DNA of 64,000 nt, taken from Pseudothauera rhizosphaerae. GTDB lineage: Bacteria; Pseudomonadota; Gammaproteobacteria; Burkholderiales; Rhodocyclaceae. The notes under the pieces were generated by a model. It ran no database searches. It saw nothing but the letters and a program-made list of their open reading frames with translations, and was not told the origin of the DNA. This document shows, piece after piece, positions 55,759-64,000 of this stretch. Each line of letters starts with the position of its first letter. Position 1 is the stretch's first letter. The translations under genes were made by a program, and so were the position numbers. The stretch is taken from contig NZ_SSOD01000006.1 in NCBI RefSeq assembly GCF_004801305.1, positions 124,001 to 188,000 on the forward strand, written 5' to 3'.

Positions 55759-58497
55759 ATGACCATGCAATCGCCGTCATCCGCCGTCGCCCGCCTTCAG
55801 GGCGTGCGCCTGCGCTACCGCAAGACGGTGGCGCTGGACGGCCTCGACCTGGCGATTCCCGCCGGCCGCATGGTGGGCCTGATCGGCCCGGACGGCGTGG
55901 GCAAGTCCAGCCTGCTGTCCCTGCTGGCCGGCGCCCGCGCGCTCCAGGAAGGCCGGGTGGAGGTGCTGGGCGGCGACATGGGGAGCAAGGCCCACCGCGA
56001 CGCGGTGTGCCCGCGCATCGCCTACATGCCCCAGGGGCTGGGCAAGAACCTCTATCCCACCCTGTCGGTGGAGGAGAACCTGCAGTTCTTCGCGCGCCTC
56101 TTCGGCCACGGCGCAGCCGAGCGCCGGCGGCGCATCGACGACCTGACCCGCAGCACCGGCCTGCTCCCTTTTCTGTCGCGCCCGGCCGGCAAGCTCTCCG
56201 GCGGCATGAAGCAGAAGCTCGGCCTGTGCTGCGCGCTGATCCACGACCCGGATTTCCTCATCCTGGACGAACCCACCACCGGCGTCGATCCGCTCGCCCG
56301 TGCCCAGTTCTGGGACCTCATCGACCGCATCCGCGCGGGCCGGTCCGGCATGAGCGTGATCGTCGCCACCGCCTACATGGACGAGGCCCAGCGCTTCGAC
56401 TGGCTGGTGGCCATGGACGGCGGCCGGGTGCTGGCCACCGGCACGCCGGCCGAACTGCTGACCCGCACCGGCTGCGCCGGCCTGGAAGAAGCCTTCATCC
56501 GCCTGCTGCCCGAGGAGAAAACGCGCGGCTACGAGCCGGTGCTGATTCCCCCGCTGGACGGCGACGGGGACGACATCGCCATCGAGGCCCGGGACCTCAC
56601 CATGCGCTTCGGCGACTTCACCGCCGTCGACCACGTCAGCTTCCGCATCCGCCGCGGCGAGATCTTCGGCTTCCTCGGCTCCAACGGCTGCGGCAAGACC
56701 ACCACCATGAAGATGCTCACCGGCCTGCTGCCGGCGAGCGCAGGACGGGCCTGGCTGTTCGGCCACCCGGTCGATCCGAAGGACATCGCCACCCGCCGCC
56801 GGGTGGGCTACATGTCCCAGGCCTTCTCGCTCTACGGCGAACTCACCGTGCGCCAGAACCTGGTGCTGCACGCCCAGCTCTTCCACGTGCCGGAGGACGA
56901 GGTTGCCGGCCGCGTGGCCGAGATGGTCGGGCGCTTCGGCCTTGAAGAAGAACTGGACAGCCTGCCCGACCGCATTCCGCTGGGCATGCGCCAGCGCCTG
57001 TCGCTGGCGGTGGCGATGGTGCACAAGCCGGAGCTGCTGATCCTGGACGAACCCACCTCGGGCGTCGATCCGGTTGCGCGGGACAATTTCTGGCGCCTGC
57101 TGGTGGAATTGTCGCGGCGCGACAAGGTGACGATCTTCATCTCCACCCACTTCATGAACGAGGCCGCGCGCTGCGACCGCATGTCCATGATGCACGCCGG
57201 CCGCGTGCTCGACAGCGATGCGCCGGCCCGGCTGGTGGAAAAGCGCGGGGTGGCCACGCTGGAGGAAGCCTTCATCGGCTATCTGGTCGAAGCCGGCGGC
57301 GAACAGCCGTCCGAGGATGCCGACGCGCAGGAGCCGGCACCCACGGACGAAGGCCATGCCCCGGCCGGGCAGCGGCGCTTCAGCCTGCAGCGCCTGCTGA
57401 GCTATGCCTGGCGGGAGAACCTGGAACTGCGGCGCGATCCGGTGCGCGCGGCGCTGGCGCTGGCGGGCTCACTGATCCTGATGTTCGTGATGGGCTTCGG
57501 CATCACCCTGGACGTGGATGATCTGCGCTACGCGGTGCTGGACCGCGACCAGACCACGGTCAGCCAGAACTACGCCCTGAACCTGTCCGGCTCGCGCTAT
57601 TTCGTCGAACAGCCGCCCATCACCGGCCATGAGGATCTGGACCGGCGCATGCGCAGCGGCGAACTGTCGCTGGCGATCGAGATTCCGCCCGGCTTCGGCC
57701 GCGACGTGATGCGCGGCCGGCGCGTGGAGATCGGCGCCTGGTTCGACGGCGCCATGCCCACGCGCGCCGAGACCGTGCAGGGCTACGTGCAGGGCATGCA
57801 CCAGCACTGGCTGGCCGAGCAGGCCGGCCGCGCCGGCATCGATCTGGCCGCCACCGCCGCCGTCCAGACCCGTTACCGCTACAACCCGGACATCGAGAGC
57901 CTCAAGGCCATGGTGCCGGCGGTGGTGCCGCTGCTGCTGCTGATGCTGCCGGCCATGCTCACTGCGCTGGCCGTGGTGCGCGAGAAGGAACTGGGCTCCA
58001 TCATCAACCTCTACGTCACCCCGGTCACGCGTACCGAGTTCCTGATCGGCAAGCAGATTCCCTACGTGCTGCTGGCCATGGTGAACTTCCTTTGCATGTG
58101 CCTGCTGGCGGTCACCATTTTCGGCGTGCCGATCACCGGCAGTTTCCCGACCCTGGCCCTGGCCACCTTCCTGTTCTGCATCACCGCCACCGGCATGGGC
58201 CTGCTCGCCTCGACCGTGACCCGCAGCCAGATCGCGGCGATGTTCTTCACCATGATCGGAACGATGCTGCCGGCGACCCAACTGGCCGGCCTGATCAATC
58301 CGGTGTCGTCGCTGGAAGGCGCCGGCCGCCTCGTCGGGGAAATCTACCCGGCGACCTACATGTTCTCCGTCAGCCGCGGCGTGTTCAGCAAGGCGCTCGG
58401 ATTCGGGGAACTGCACGGCGCGTTGTGGCCGCTGCTGCTCGCGGTGCCGGTGATCCTGGCCGCAGCCGTGGCGCTGCTCAGGAAACAGGAAACCTGA
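55759..58497 (+). CDS. ABC exporter: two ATPase domains fused to an ABC-2 permease (YbhF-YbhS/RbbA-like)
   Basis: 912 residues. First ATPase (about 10-235): Walker [12 protein letters not shown], signature [11 protein letters not shown], Walker [12 protein letters not shown]. Second ATPase (about 275-500): Walker [13 protein letters not shown], variant signature [10 protein letters not shown], Walker [12 protein letters not shown]. The permease (about 545-912) has six predicted helices with a large periplasmic loop. E. coli encodes the same parts as YbhF and YbhS. The variant second signature is usual for this family. Starts 3 bases after the adaptor gene. Confidence 0.93.
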   Translation: MTMQSPSSAVARLQGVRLRYRKTVALDGLDLAIPAGRMVGLIGPDGVGKSSLLSLLAGARALQEGRVEVLGGDMGSKAHRDAVCPRIAYMPQGLGKNLYPTLSVEENLQFFARLFGHGAAERRRRIDDLTRSTGLLPFLSRPAGKLSGGMKQKLGLCCALIHDPDFLILDEPTTGVDPLARAQFWDLIDRIRAGRSGMSVIVATAYMDEAQRFDWLVAMDGGRVLATGTPAELLTRTGCAGLEEAFIRLLPEEKTRGYEPVLIPPLDGDGDDIAIEARDLTMRFGDFTAVDHVSFRIRRGEIFGFLGSNGCGKTTTMKMLTGLLPASAGRAWLFGHPVDPKDIATRRRVGYMSQAFSLYGELTVRQNLVLHAQLFHVPEDEVAGRVAEMVGRFGLEEELDSLPDRIPLGMRQRLSLAVAMVHKPELLILDEPTSGVDPVARDNFWRLLVELSRRDKVTIFISTHFMNEAARCDRMSMMHAGRVLDSDAPARLVEKRGVATLEEAFIGYLVEAGGEQPSEDADAQEPAPTDEGHAPAGQRRFSLQRLLSYAWRENLELRRDPVRAALALAGSLILMFVMGFGITLDVDDLRYAVLDRDQTTVSQNYALNLSGSRYFVEQPPITGHEDLDRRMRSGELSLAIEIPPGFGRDVMRGRRVEIGAWFDGAMPTRAETVQGYVQGMHQHWLAEQAGRAGIDLAATAAVQTRYRYNPDIESLKAMVPAVVPLLLLMLPAMLTALAVVREKELGSIINLYVTPVTRTEFLIGKQIPYVLLAMVNFLCMCLLAVTIFGVPITGSFPTLALATFLFCITATGMGLLASTVTRSQIAAMFFTMIGTMLPATQLAGLINPVSSLEGAGRLVGEIYPATYMFSVSRGVFSKALGFGELHGALWPLLLAVPVILAAAVALLRKQET

Positions 58498-58903
58498 AGT
58501 GAAACTGCACGACATCCGCCAAGAATCCGGGCCCCCTGACGAGGGACGGGGAGCTTGCCGCCTTTCTCCCTCCCCCCTTGCGGGGGAGGGCCGGGGAGAG
58601 GGGGCGTCCCGCAGGGACGCAAGCGGCCGTCGTGCATACCCGGACCGCGTCCCTCGTCCGGCCGCCCCCTCTCCCCAACCCTCTCCCACGAGGGGAGAGG
58701 GGGCAAAACCACCACGTTTCGTGCGTCGTGGGTCACGCCACGCGCGGTGGAGAAACTGACATGCAACGACCCCCACGCTCACTGCGTTCGCGGAGGGTCG
58801 GCTTTGCACAGCCGGCCCGTTCGGCAGGCACGACGCGTTACCCCTGCCTCACCCCCCCAAGGGGGCTAAGGCCTCCCTTGGGGCGGCCCTGCGGGAGGCC
58901 TGA
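58498..58903. repeat. Repeat-rich spacer inside the exporter operon
   Basis: 406 bases without a gene, in an operon otherwise spaced by 1-4 bases. Contains a 13-bp inverted repeat GGGGAGAGGGGGC (58593-58605) and its complement (58664-58676), smaller CCCTCCCCCC/GGGGGAGGG and CCCTCTCCC/GGGGAGAGGG hairpins, CCCCCCAAGGGGG near 58852-58864, and a final hairpin at 58869-58901. It looks like one or two inserted interspersed palindromic elements. Confidence 0.7.
58869..58901 (+). promoter_or_regulatory. Hairpin that contains the ribosome site of the ABC permease gene
   Basis: Perfect 9-bp arms AGGCCTCCC (58869-58877) and GGGAGGCCT (58893-58901). The right arm contains the Shine-Dalgarno GGGAGG, 5 bases before ATG 58904. 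The folded mRNA would hide the ribosome site. Confidence 0.6.
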
Positions 58904-60028
58904 ATGCGCCGCCTCATGAACATCCTCCGGCTGGGGCGCAAGGAACTGTGGAGCCTGTGGCGCGACCCGATGATGCTGGTGCTGATCGTGTACGCGTTCA
59001 CGGCCTCCGTCTACACCGCGGCCACGGCCATGCCCGAGACCCTGCACAACGCGCCCATCGCCATCGTCGATGAGGACCAGTCCCCGCTGTCTGCGCGCAT
59101 CGCCTCCGCGTTCTACCCGCCGCATTTCACGCGGCCCCGGATGATCACCCTCGGCGAGATGGACACGGGCATGGACAACGGCGAGTTCACGTTTGCGCTC
59201 AACATCCCGCCCAACTTCCAGCGCGACGTACTGGCCGGCCGCCAGCCGGAGATCCAGCTCAACATCGACGCCACCCGCATGAGCCAGGCATTCACGGGCA
59301 ACGGCCACGTGCAGCAGGTCGTCATGGGCGAAATCGACGAGTTCGTGCGCCGCTACCGGGCGCCCACCGAACTGCCCGTGGACCTGGCGTTGCGGGCACG
59401 TTTCAACCCGTCCCTGGAAAAGTCCTGGTTCGGCGGCATCTTCGAGATCATCAACTCGGTCGCCATGCTGTCCCTCATCCTGACCGGGGCGGCGCTGATC
59501 CGCGAGCGCGAGCACGGCACCATCGAACACCTGCTGGTGATGCCGGTCACGCCGGGCGAGATCATGATCTCCAAGATCTGGTCGATGGGGCTGGTGGTGC
59601 TGCTGGCCTCGGCACTGTCGCTGGTCCTGGTCGTGCGCGGCCTGCTGCAGGTCCCCATCGAAGGCTCCATCCCCCTGTTCATGTGCGGTGCGGCCCTGTG
59701 CCTGTACGCCATGACCTCGCTGGGCATCTACATGGCGACGCTCGCGCGCAGCATGCCCCAGTTCGGACTTCTGCTGATGCTCACGCTGATGCCGCTGAAC
59801 GTGCTCTCCGGCGGCCTCACGCCGCGCGAAAGCATGCCGGAGCTGGTGCAGAACGTGATGCTGATCGCACCCACCACCCATTTCGTCGAACTGGGCCAGG
59901 CCATCCTGTTCCGGGGCGCCGGGCTGGACGTGGTCTGGAAACCCTTCCTGGCGCTGCTGGTGATCGGCTCCGTGCTGTTCGCCCTGTCGCTGAAACGCTT
60001 CCGCAGGACCATCAGCCAGATGGCCTGA
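58904..60028 (+). CDS. ABC-2 type permease (YbhR-like)
   Basis: 374 residues. First membrane helix near 20-40 (MMLVLIVYAFTASVYTA), a large periplasmic loop, then five helices from about residue 180 (IINSVAMLSLILTGAALIREREHGTIEHLLVMPVTPGEIM carries the conserved EREHGTIE-LLVMPV motif). Pairs with the permease half of the fused protein upstream. Separated from it by the repeat spacer. Confidence 0.93.
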   Translation: MRRLMNILRLGRKELWSLWRDPMMLVLIVYAFTASVYTAATAMPETLHNAPIAIVDEDQSPLSARIASAFYPPHFTRPRMITLGEMDTGMDNGEFTFALNIPPNFQRDVLAGRQPEIQLNIDATRMSQAFTGNGHVQQVVMGEIDEFVRRYRAPTELPVDLALRARFNPSLEKSWFGGIFEIINSVAMLSLILTGAALIREREHGTIEHLLVMPVTPGEIMISKIWSMGLVVLLASALSLVLVVRGLLQVPIEGSIPLFMCGAALCLYAMTSLGIYMATLARSMPQFGLLLMLTLMPLNVLSGGLTPRESMPELVQNVMLIAPTTHFVELGQAILFRGAGLDVVWKPFLALLVIGSVLFALSLKRFRRTISQMA

Positions 60029-60070
60029 TTTCCCGCCCCCGCAAAGGGCACCGTCGTCAAGGAGATCATC

Positions 60071-60571
60071 ATGAGTGCCAATACCCTTCCCCTGGATCTG
60101 TTCAAGGCCAACCTCGAACTCCAGTTGCGTGTCAGCCGCCTGCTGCTGGAAAACGGGCAGCGCTGGCTGGAAGCCGCTTCGCGCTCGGGTGCCGACAGCC
60201 TTGCCGAGTCCGGCGAGGAAATCGAAAACCTGCTCAAGACCGAAGACTGGCAGGCTCTGGCCACCCTGACTCCCCAGGCCTTCTGGACCCAGATCCAGCA
60301 GCGCATCGAGGGCACGCAGGCCGCATTCCAGCAGCGCATCGAAAACACGCGGGCGGTATCCGAGGTCGCAGCCGGCAACCAGGCCGCCTTCACCGAGGGC
60401 CTGCAGCAGGCCGCCCAGGACTGGCAGAAGACGGTCACCGAGGCCTTCGAAGGCGTCGGCCCCGTGCCGCAACCGTTCCAGAATCTGATCGAGCAATGGG
60501 GCGCCGCATGGACGGCCCCCCGCAAGAGCAAGGCCACGGGGGCCAAAGGAGGGACGGGCCGTGGCAACTGA
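60071..60571 (+). CDS. phaP: Phasin-family PHA granule protein
   Basis: 166 residues. Phasin domain: LDLFKANLELQLRVSRLLLENGQRWLEAA, then heptad-rich helices with many Gln/Glu (IEGTQAAFQQRIENTRAVSEVAAGNQAAFTEGLQQAAQDWQ). Coats PHA granules. ATG 60071 follows AAGGAG. Overlaps the reductase start by 11 bases in another frame. Confidence 0.88.
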   Translation: MSANTLPLDLFKANLELQLRVSRLLLENGQRWLEAASRSGADSLAESGEEIENLLKTEDWQALATLTPQAFWTQIQQRIEGTQAAFQQRIENTRAVSEVAAGNQAAFTEGLQQAAQDWQKTVTEAFEGVGPVPQPFQNLIEQWGAAWTAPRKSKATGAKGGTGRGN

Positions 60572-61310
60572 GCGTCGCACCGCACTGATAACCGGCGGCA
60601 TGGGCGGACTGGGCCAGGCGATTGCGCGCGTGCTGCACGATGCGGGGCATACCGTCCTCGTCACCCATTCACCGGGCAACAGCCGCGCCGATGCCTGGCT
60701 GCAAGGCCAGGCCGCCGCCGGCTATGAATTCCAGGCCTACGGCGTGGACATCGCGGACAAGGCCTCGTGCCGGGAACTTGGGCACAAGCTGCGCACCGCC
60801 GGCCATCACGTGGACATCCTGGTCAACAACGGCGGCATCACCCGCGACGTCACCTTCCGCAAGATGAGCGAGGACGACTGGGACGCGGTGCTGCGCGCCA
60901 ATCTGGACTCGGTGTTCAACGTCACCCGGCAGGTGATCAACGACATGACCGAGCGCCACTGGGGCCGCATCGTCAACATCTCGTCCATCAACGGCAACAA
61001 GGGCCAGTTCGGGCAGACCAACTACTGCGCCGCCAAGGCCGGCATGCACGGCTTCACCATGGCGCTGGCGCAGGAGGTGGCGAACAAGGGCATCACCGTC
61101 AACACGGTGTCGCCCGGCTATCTCGACACGAGGATGGTCGCCGCCGTGCCGCGGGACGTGCTGGAGTCGCAGATCATCGCGCGCATTCCGGTGGGACGCC
61201 TCGGCAGGCCCGAGGAAGTCGCCGCGCTGGTCGGCTTCATCTGCAGCGAGGAAGCCGCATTCATGACCGGCAGCAACGTCTCCATGAACGGCGGGCAGCA
61301 CATGCACTGA
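60561..61310 (+). CDS. phaB: Acetoacetyl-CoA reductase
   Basis: 249-residue SDR from GTG 60561. NADP-binding [33 protein letters not shown], catalytic Ser-Tyr-Lys in [26 protein letters not shown], and [10 protein letters not shown]. The NNGGITRD and GQFGQTNY segments are characteristic of PhaB, which supplies (R)-3-hydroxybutyryl-CoA to PHA synthase. Confidence 0.95.
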   Translation: MATERRTALITGGMGGLGQAIARVLHDAGHTVLVTHSPGNSRADAWLQGQAAAGYEFQAYGVDIADKASCRELGHKLRTAGHHVDILVNNGGITRDVTFRKMSEDDWDAVLRANLDSVFNVTRQVINDMTERHWGRIVNISSINGNKGQFGQTNYCAAKAGMHGFTMALAQEVANKGITVNTVSPGYLDTRMVAAVPRDVLESQIIARIPVGRLGRPEEVAALVGFICSEEAAFMTGSNVSMNGGQHMH

Positions 61311-61372
61311 ACGGCTGCACGTCGCGTCGCGGACGGGTTGCGCGAGCGACCCGCTCCCTGCCCGTCCCTTTC

Positions 61373-61471
61373 GAACACCCCATGCAGGCAAGAGGCTCGA
61401 CCATGATCCAGCCAATGGCAGCATTGCTTCGTCCCCCCGAACACCCCGTCCCCAAAAGAGGTTCGACCATG
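61373..61471 (+). repeat. Duplicated translation-start region ahead of phaA
   Basis: Two imperfect copies 66 bases apart: 61373-61405 and 61439-61471. Each reads GAACACCCC...AAGAGG-(C/T)TCGACCATGA. Both ATG codons (61403 and 61469) are in the same frame with the same ribosome site, so the thiolase can be made with or without 22 extra N-terminal residues. Confidence 0.8.
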
Positions 61472-62650
61472 AGCGACATCGCCATTCTGGCGGCCACCCG
61501 TACCGCGATCGGCAGCTTCCAGGGCAGCCTGTCCGGCCTGCCCGCCCCGGCCCTGGGCGCCGCGCTGATCCGCAGCGTGCTCAAGCGCACCGGCATCGCG
61601 CCGGAACACATCGACGAAGTCATCCTCGGCCAGGTCATCACCGCCGGCAGCGGCCAGAACCCGGCCCGCCAGGCGGCGATCCAGGCCGGCCTGCCCCATG
61701 CGGTGCCGGCATTGACCCTCAACAAGGTCTGCGGCTCGGGCCTGAAGGCCGTGCATCTGGCCGCCCAGGCCATCCGCAGCGGCGACGCCGAGCTGATCCT
61801 GGCCGGCGGCCAGGAGAGCATGAGCCAGGCCCCCTACGTGCTGCCCAGGGCGCGCACCGGCCTGCGCCTGGGCCATGCGCAACTGGAGGACAGCCTGATC
61901 CGCGACGGCCTGTGGGACGCCTTCAACGACTACCACATGGGCGTCACCGCCGAGAACCTGGCCGAGCGCTACGGCCTGACCCGCGAACAGCAGGACGCCT
62001 TCGCCGCCGCCTCGCAGGAGAAGGCCGCCGCGGCCATCGCCGCCGGCCGCTTCAAGGACGAGATCACCCCGATCGCCCTGCCGCAGCGGCGGGGCAGCCC
62101 GGTGGTGTTCGACACCGACGAGCAGCCCCGCCCCGGCACCACCGTGGAGGCGCTGGCCCGGCTCAAGCCGGCTTTCGAACAGGAGGGCACGGTGACCGCC
62201 GGCAACGCTTCTACGCTCAACGACGGCGCCGCGCTGTTGCTGCTGGCGAGCGCCGAGAAGGCCTGGAGCCTGGGCCTGCCGGTGCTGGGCTGGATCAAGG
62301 CCCATGCCAGTGCCGGCGTGGACCCGGCGGTGATGGGCCTCGGCCCGGTGCCGGCCACCCGCCGCGTCCTGGAAAAGGCCGGCTGGACGCTGGACGAGGT
62401 GGACCTGATCGAGGCCAACGAGGCCTTCGCCGCCCAGTCCCTGGCGGTGGCCCGCGAACTGGCCTGGAACCCGGCCCGGGTCAACGTCAATGGCGGCGCC
62501 ATCGCCCTGGGCCACCCCATAGGCGCCTCCGGCGCGCGCATCCTGGTCACCCTGATCCACGAACTGCGCCGCCGCGGCGCCCGCAAGGGCCTGGCGACGC
62601 TGTGCATCGGCGGCGGCCAGGGCGTGGCGCTGGCCGTGGAAGCGGCCTGA
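61469..62650 (+). CDS. phaA: Acetyl-CoA acetyltransferase (beta-ketothiolase)
   Basis: 393 residues from ATG 61469 ([19 protein letters not shown]). Catalytic Cys in [11 protein letters not shown], His in [18 protein letters not shown] and Cys in [13 protein letters not shown]; complete biosynthetic thiolase. Condenses two acetyl-CoA for PHA. An in-frame ATG at 61403 with a duplicated ribosome site may give a longer form. Confidence 0.95.
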   Translation: MSDIAILAATRTAIGSFQGSLSGLPAPALGAALIRSVLKRTGIAPEHIDEVILGQVITAGSGQNPARQAAIQAGLPHAVPALTLNKVCGSGLKAVHLAAQAIRSGDAELILAGGQESMSQAPYVLPRARTGLRLGHAQLEDSLIRDGLWDAFNDYHMGVTAENLAERYGLTREQQDAFAAASQEKAAAAIAAGRFKDEITPIALPQRRGSPVVFDTDEQPRPGTTVEALARLKPAFEQEGTVTAGNASTLNDGAALLLLASAEKAWSLGLPVLGWIKAHASAGVDPAVMGLGPVPATRRVLEKAGWTLDEVDLIEANEAFAAQSLAVARELAWNPARVNVNGGAIALGHPIGASGARILVTLIHELRRRGARKGLATLCIGGGQGVALAVEAA

Positions 62651-62709
62651 CCCGGACCGTCGACGACTGCGGTCCGCCTGTGGCAACCCATAAGAAGAGG
62701 TTTCATTCG

Positions 62710-63294
62710 ATGCCCCGCCCGAAGACCTGCGCATTCCCTGGTTTGATCCTCTGCACCGCCGTAAGCGCCTTGTCCCCGGCGCCAGCCGACGCCCAGACCC
62801 TGCCGGACCCCGGCCACCGCTTCTACGTGGACGCGGGCACCACGGGGGGCGGCGATCCGGCCCATACGGCGGCGCTGGGCATGCTGATTCCCAGTTCGCT
62901 GCTTCCCGCGATCCCGCGCAGGGCCGGCCCCCTGTCCCTGCATTGGGACATCTCCCTGGCCCATTGGCGAACGGATCGCGTGCAGGGCGGGCATCACCAA
63001 TTCACGCAACTGACCGGCATGGGCGTGTGGCGCCATCCCATCGGCGGGGCGGACACTTCCTGGTTCGTCGACCTGGGCCTGGGCATCACCCTCTTCGACC
63101 GGCTCTACAGGTCCGGAACGGACAGGTTCAGTACCGCGTTCCAATTCACGGAAGCGATCGGGCTGGGTTACCGCTTCGGCGAAGGGAACGCCTATGAAGT
63201 CTCCGTGCGCGCCCAGCACATCTCCAACGCCCGCATCAAGAAGCCCAATCCGGGGGAGAATGTCGTCCGCTTGCGTTTTGCCTGCCGATTCTGA
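62710..63294 (+). CDS. PagL-like lipid A 3-O-deacylase
   Basis: 194 residues. Signal peptide ending PAPADAQ, then an eight-strand outer-membrane barrel. The conserved C-terminal block EVSVRAQHISNARIKKPNPGEN holds the catalytic His-Ser pair, and the chain ends with FACRF (terminal Phe). Would remove the 3-O acyl chain from lipid A. Placed after the PHA genes with a 59-base gap; may be a separate transcript. Confidence 0.87.
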   Translation: MPRPKTCAFPGLILCTAVSALSPAPADAQTLPDPGHRFYVDAGTTGGGDPAHTAALGMLIPSSLLPAIPRRAGPLSLHWDISLAHWRTDRVQGGHHQFTQLTGMGVWRHPIGGADTSWFVDLGLGITLFDRLYRSGTDRFSTAFQFTEAIGLGYRFGEGNAYEVSVRAQHISNARIKKPNPGENVVRLRFACRF

Positions 63295-63371
63295 CTTTAC
63301 AGGCCGGGTCCTCCATACTGAACGCGATCCACAACCACTCGACTACCGGGGCAACGACAGAGTGCCGACCC

Positions 63372-64000
63372 ATGAGTGAAACTCCGTTCGTCCGCAGCGC
63401 GGATTCCGCCGCATCGACGGTCCCCATGCTGCACATCGGCGGCGACTGGACCCTGGACCACTATCGCCCGCTCGCCGCGCGGCTGGACGCACTGCGGGCC
63501 CAACTGCGGGCCGACACCCGCATCGACATCGCCGCCCTCGGCGCCCTGGACACGGCCGGCGCCAGCCTGCTGTTCGAACTGCTCGGCCAGGAACGCCTGC
63601 GGACTGTGCTCGCCGACGCCACGCTGGCGCCGGAGCGCCGCGCGCTGCTGCAGGCGGTCGCCGGCGCCCTGACCGGCCCCGTTGCCGAAGCGCCGCGCCG
63701 CAGTGGTTCCGCCATCGGCGACGTGCTGGAACACGTCGGCATCGCCACCGGCATCTTCTGGCGCAACCTCACCGGGCTGCTCGGCTTCATCGGCATCACG
63801 CTGGAATGCGGCCTGCGCATCCTGCCGAGGCCCTGGCGCTGGCGCCTCACCTCGCTCACCGCCAACCTGGAAAAGACCGGTCTCGACGCGGTGCCCATCG
63901 TTGCGCTCCTCACCTTCCTGGTCGGCGCGGTGGTGGCCTTCCTCGGCGCCACCGTGCTCGCCGACTTCGGCGCCAGCATCTTCACCGTGGATCTGGTCGC
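63372..64000 (+). CDS. STAS-MlaE ABC transporter permease (3' end cut by window)
   Basis: At least 209 residues, continuing past 64000. N-terminal STAS-like domain (about 15-105: PMLHIGGDWTLDHYRPLAARLDAL...IDIAALGALDTAGASLLFELL) fused to the start of an MlaE permease (VLEHVGIATGIFWRNLTGLLGFIGITLECG, then GLDAVPIVALLTFLVGAVVAFLGA). Part of a phospholipid/toluene-tolerance type ABC importer-exporter that keeps outer-membrane asymmetry. The ATPase and MCE genes would lie beyond the window. Confidence 0.92.
   Translation, partial: MSETPFVRSADSAASTVPMLHIGGDWTLDHYRPLAARLDALRAQLRADTRIDIAALGALDTAGASLLFELLGQERLRTVLADATLAPERRALLQAVAGALTGPVAEAPRRSGSAIGDVLEHVGIATGIFWRNLTGLLGFIGITLECGLRILPRPWRWRLTSLTANLEKTGLDAVPIVALLTFLVGAVVAFLGATVLADFGASIFTVDLV

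Noticed and set aside
56940-57010. Loss of the ABC signature motif in the second ATPase (LGMRQRL)
   Set aside because: This variant is normal for the second ATPase of YbhF/RbbA-like proteins and does not indicate inactivation.
58561-58690. Possible CRISPR or coding origin of the repetitive block
   Set aside because: Repeats are inverted, not regularly spaced direct repeats, and no frame has protein character; interspersed palindromes explain it.

Overview
The window is about 64 kb of GC-rich bacterial chromosome. Gene content and order point to a betaproteobacterium, most likely in the Rhodocyclales (Azoarcus/Thauera-like). The evidence is a his cluster running into hinT and tatABC, trp genes near gph and rpe, a FimV-type protein, a polyhydroxyalkanoate (PHA) cluster and an MlaE-type permease. 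The taxonomic call is inference; no rRNA or species marker is present.

Layout. 1-4.2 kb: a c-di-GMP response regulator cut by the window edge, a small FimV-tail-like protein, recQ and an FKBP isomerase. 4.3-8.1 kb: a decayed DNA-methyltransferase/restriction gene, a small frame-broken ORF and a ParE/RHH toxin-antitoxin pair. 8.2-15.4 kb: an RNA-processing island with two diverged tail-anchored paralogs around vapBC, an HTH regulator divergent from a strong sigma-70-like promoter, three tRNA-like genes (initiator-Met-, Phe- and His-like), small basic proteins, the Ro60/TROVE protein gene rsr, four tandem Y-RNA-like units and the RNA ligase gene rtcB. 15.4-31.5 kb: msrA, tamB, trpCDG, a small regulatory locus, a BKACE enzyme and an aminotransferase, trpE with a probable trpL leader, gph, rpe and a GAF-containing GspE-type ATPase. 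31.5-41.2 kb: a cyclic-nucleotide phosphodiesterase, an FHA protein, a PP2C phosphatase, sucCD, a DUF2889 protein, fimV, a Nif3-like protein and a DegQ/DegS protease. 41.2-50 kb: tatCBA, hinT and the his genes, with hisC alone in the opposite orientation. 50-64 kb: rnk, a TetR regulator and a PHA gene set (synthase, phasin, reductase, thiolase) with a complete TolC/HlyD/ABC-2 exporter built into it, then a PagL-like lipid A deacylase and an MlaE permease cut by the window end.

How parts work together. Rsr, Y RNAs and RtcB form a known bacterial RNA repair and quality-control theme. Here the RNA component is unusually rich. Each unit between rsr and rtcB has an end-closing helix, a conserved A(C/A)T(A/G)CATC-like block and a different internal module. 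One module folds as a circularly permuted tRNA, the topology known for YrlA-type Y RNAs. The first unit overlaps the rsr stop codon. A shared palindromic element occurs upstream of rsr and of both flanking paralogs, suggesting a wider co-regulated module. No rtcA or rtcR is visible in the window.

The trp genes are split by two non-tryptophan genes, and trpE is preceded by a leader peptide rich in Trp codons. In the PHA cluster, genes from the synthase to the first ABC polypeptide are translationally packed, while a 400-bp repeat-rich spacer separates the second ABC permease. Several conclusions below rest on base pairing read by eye and remain inference.
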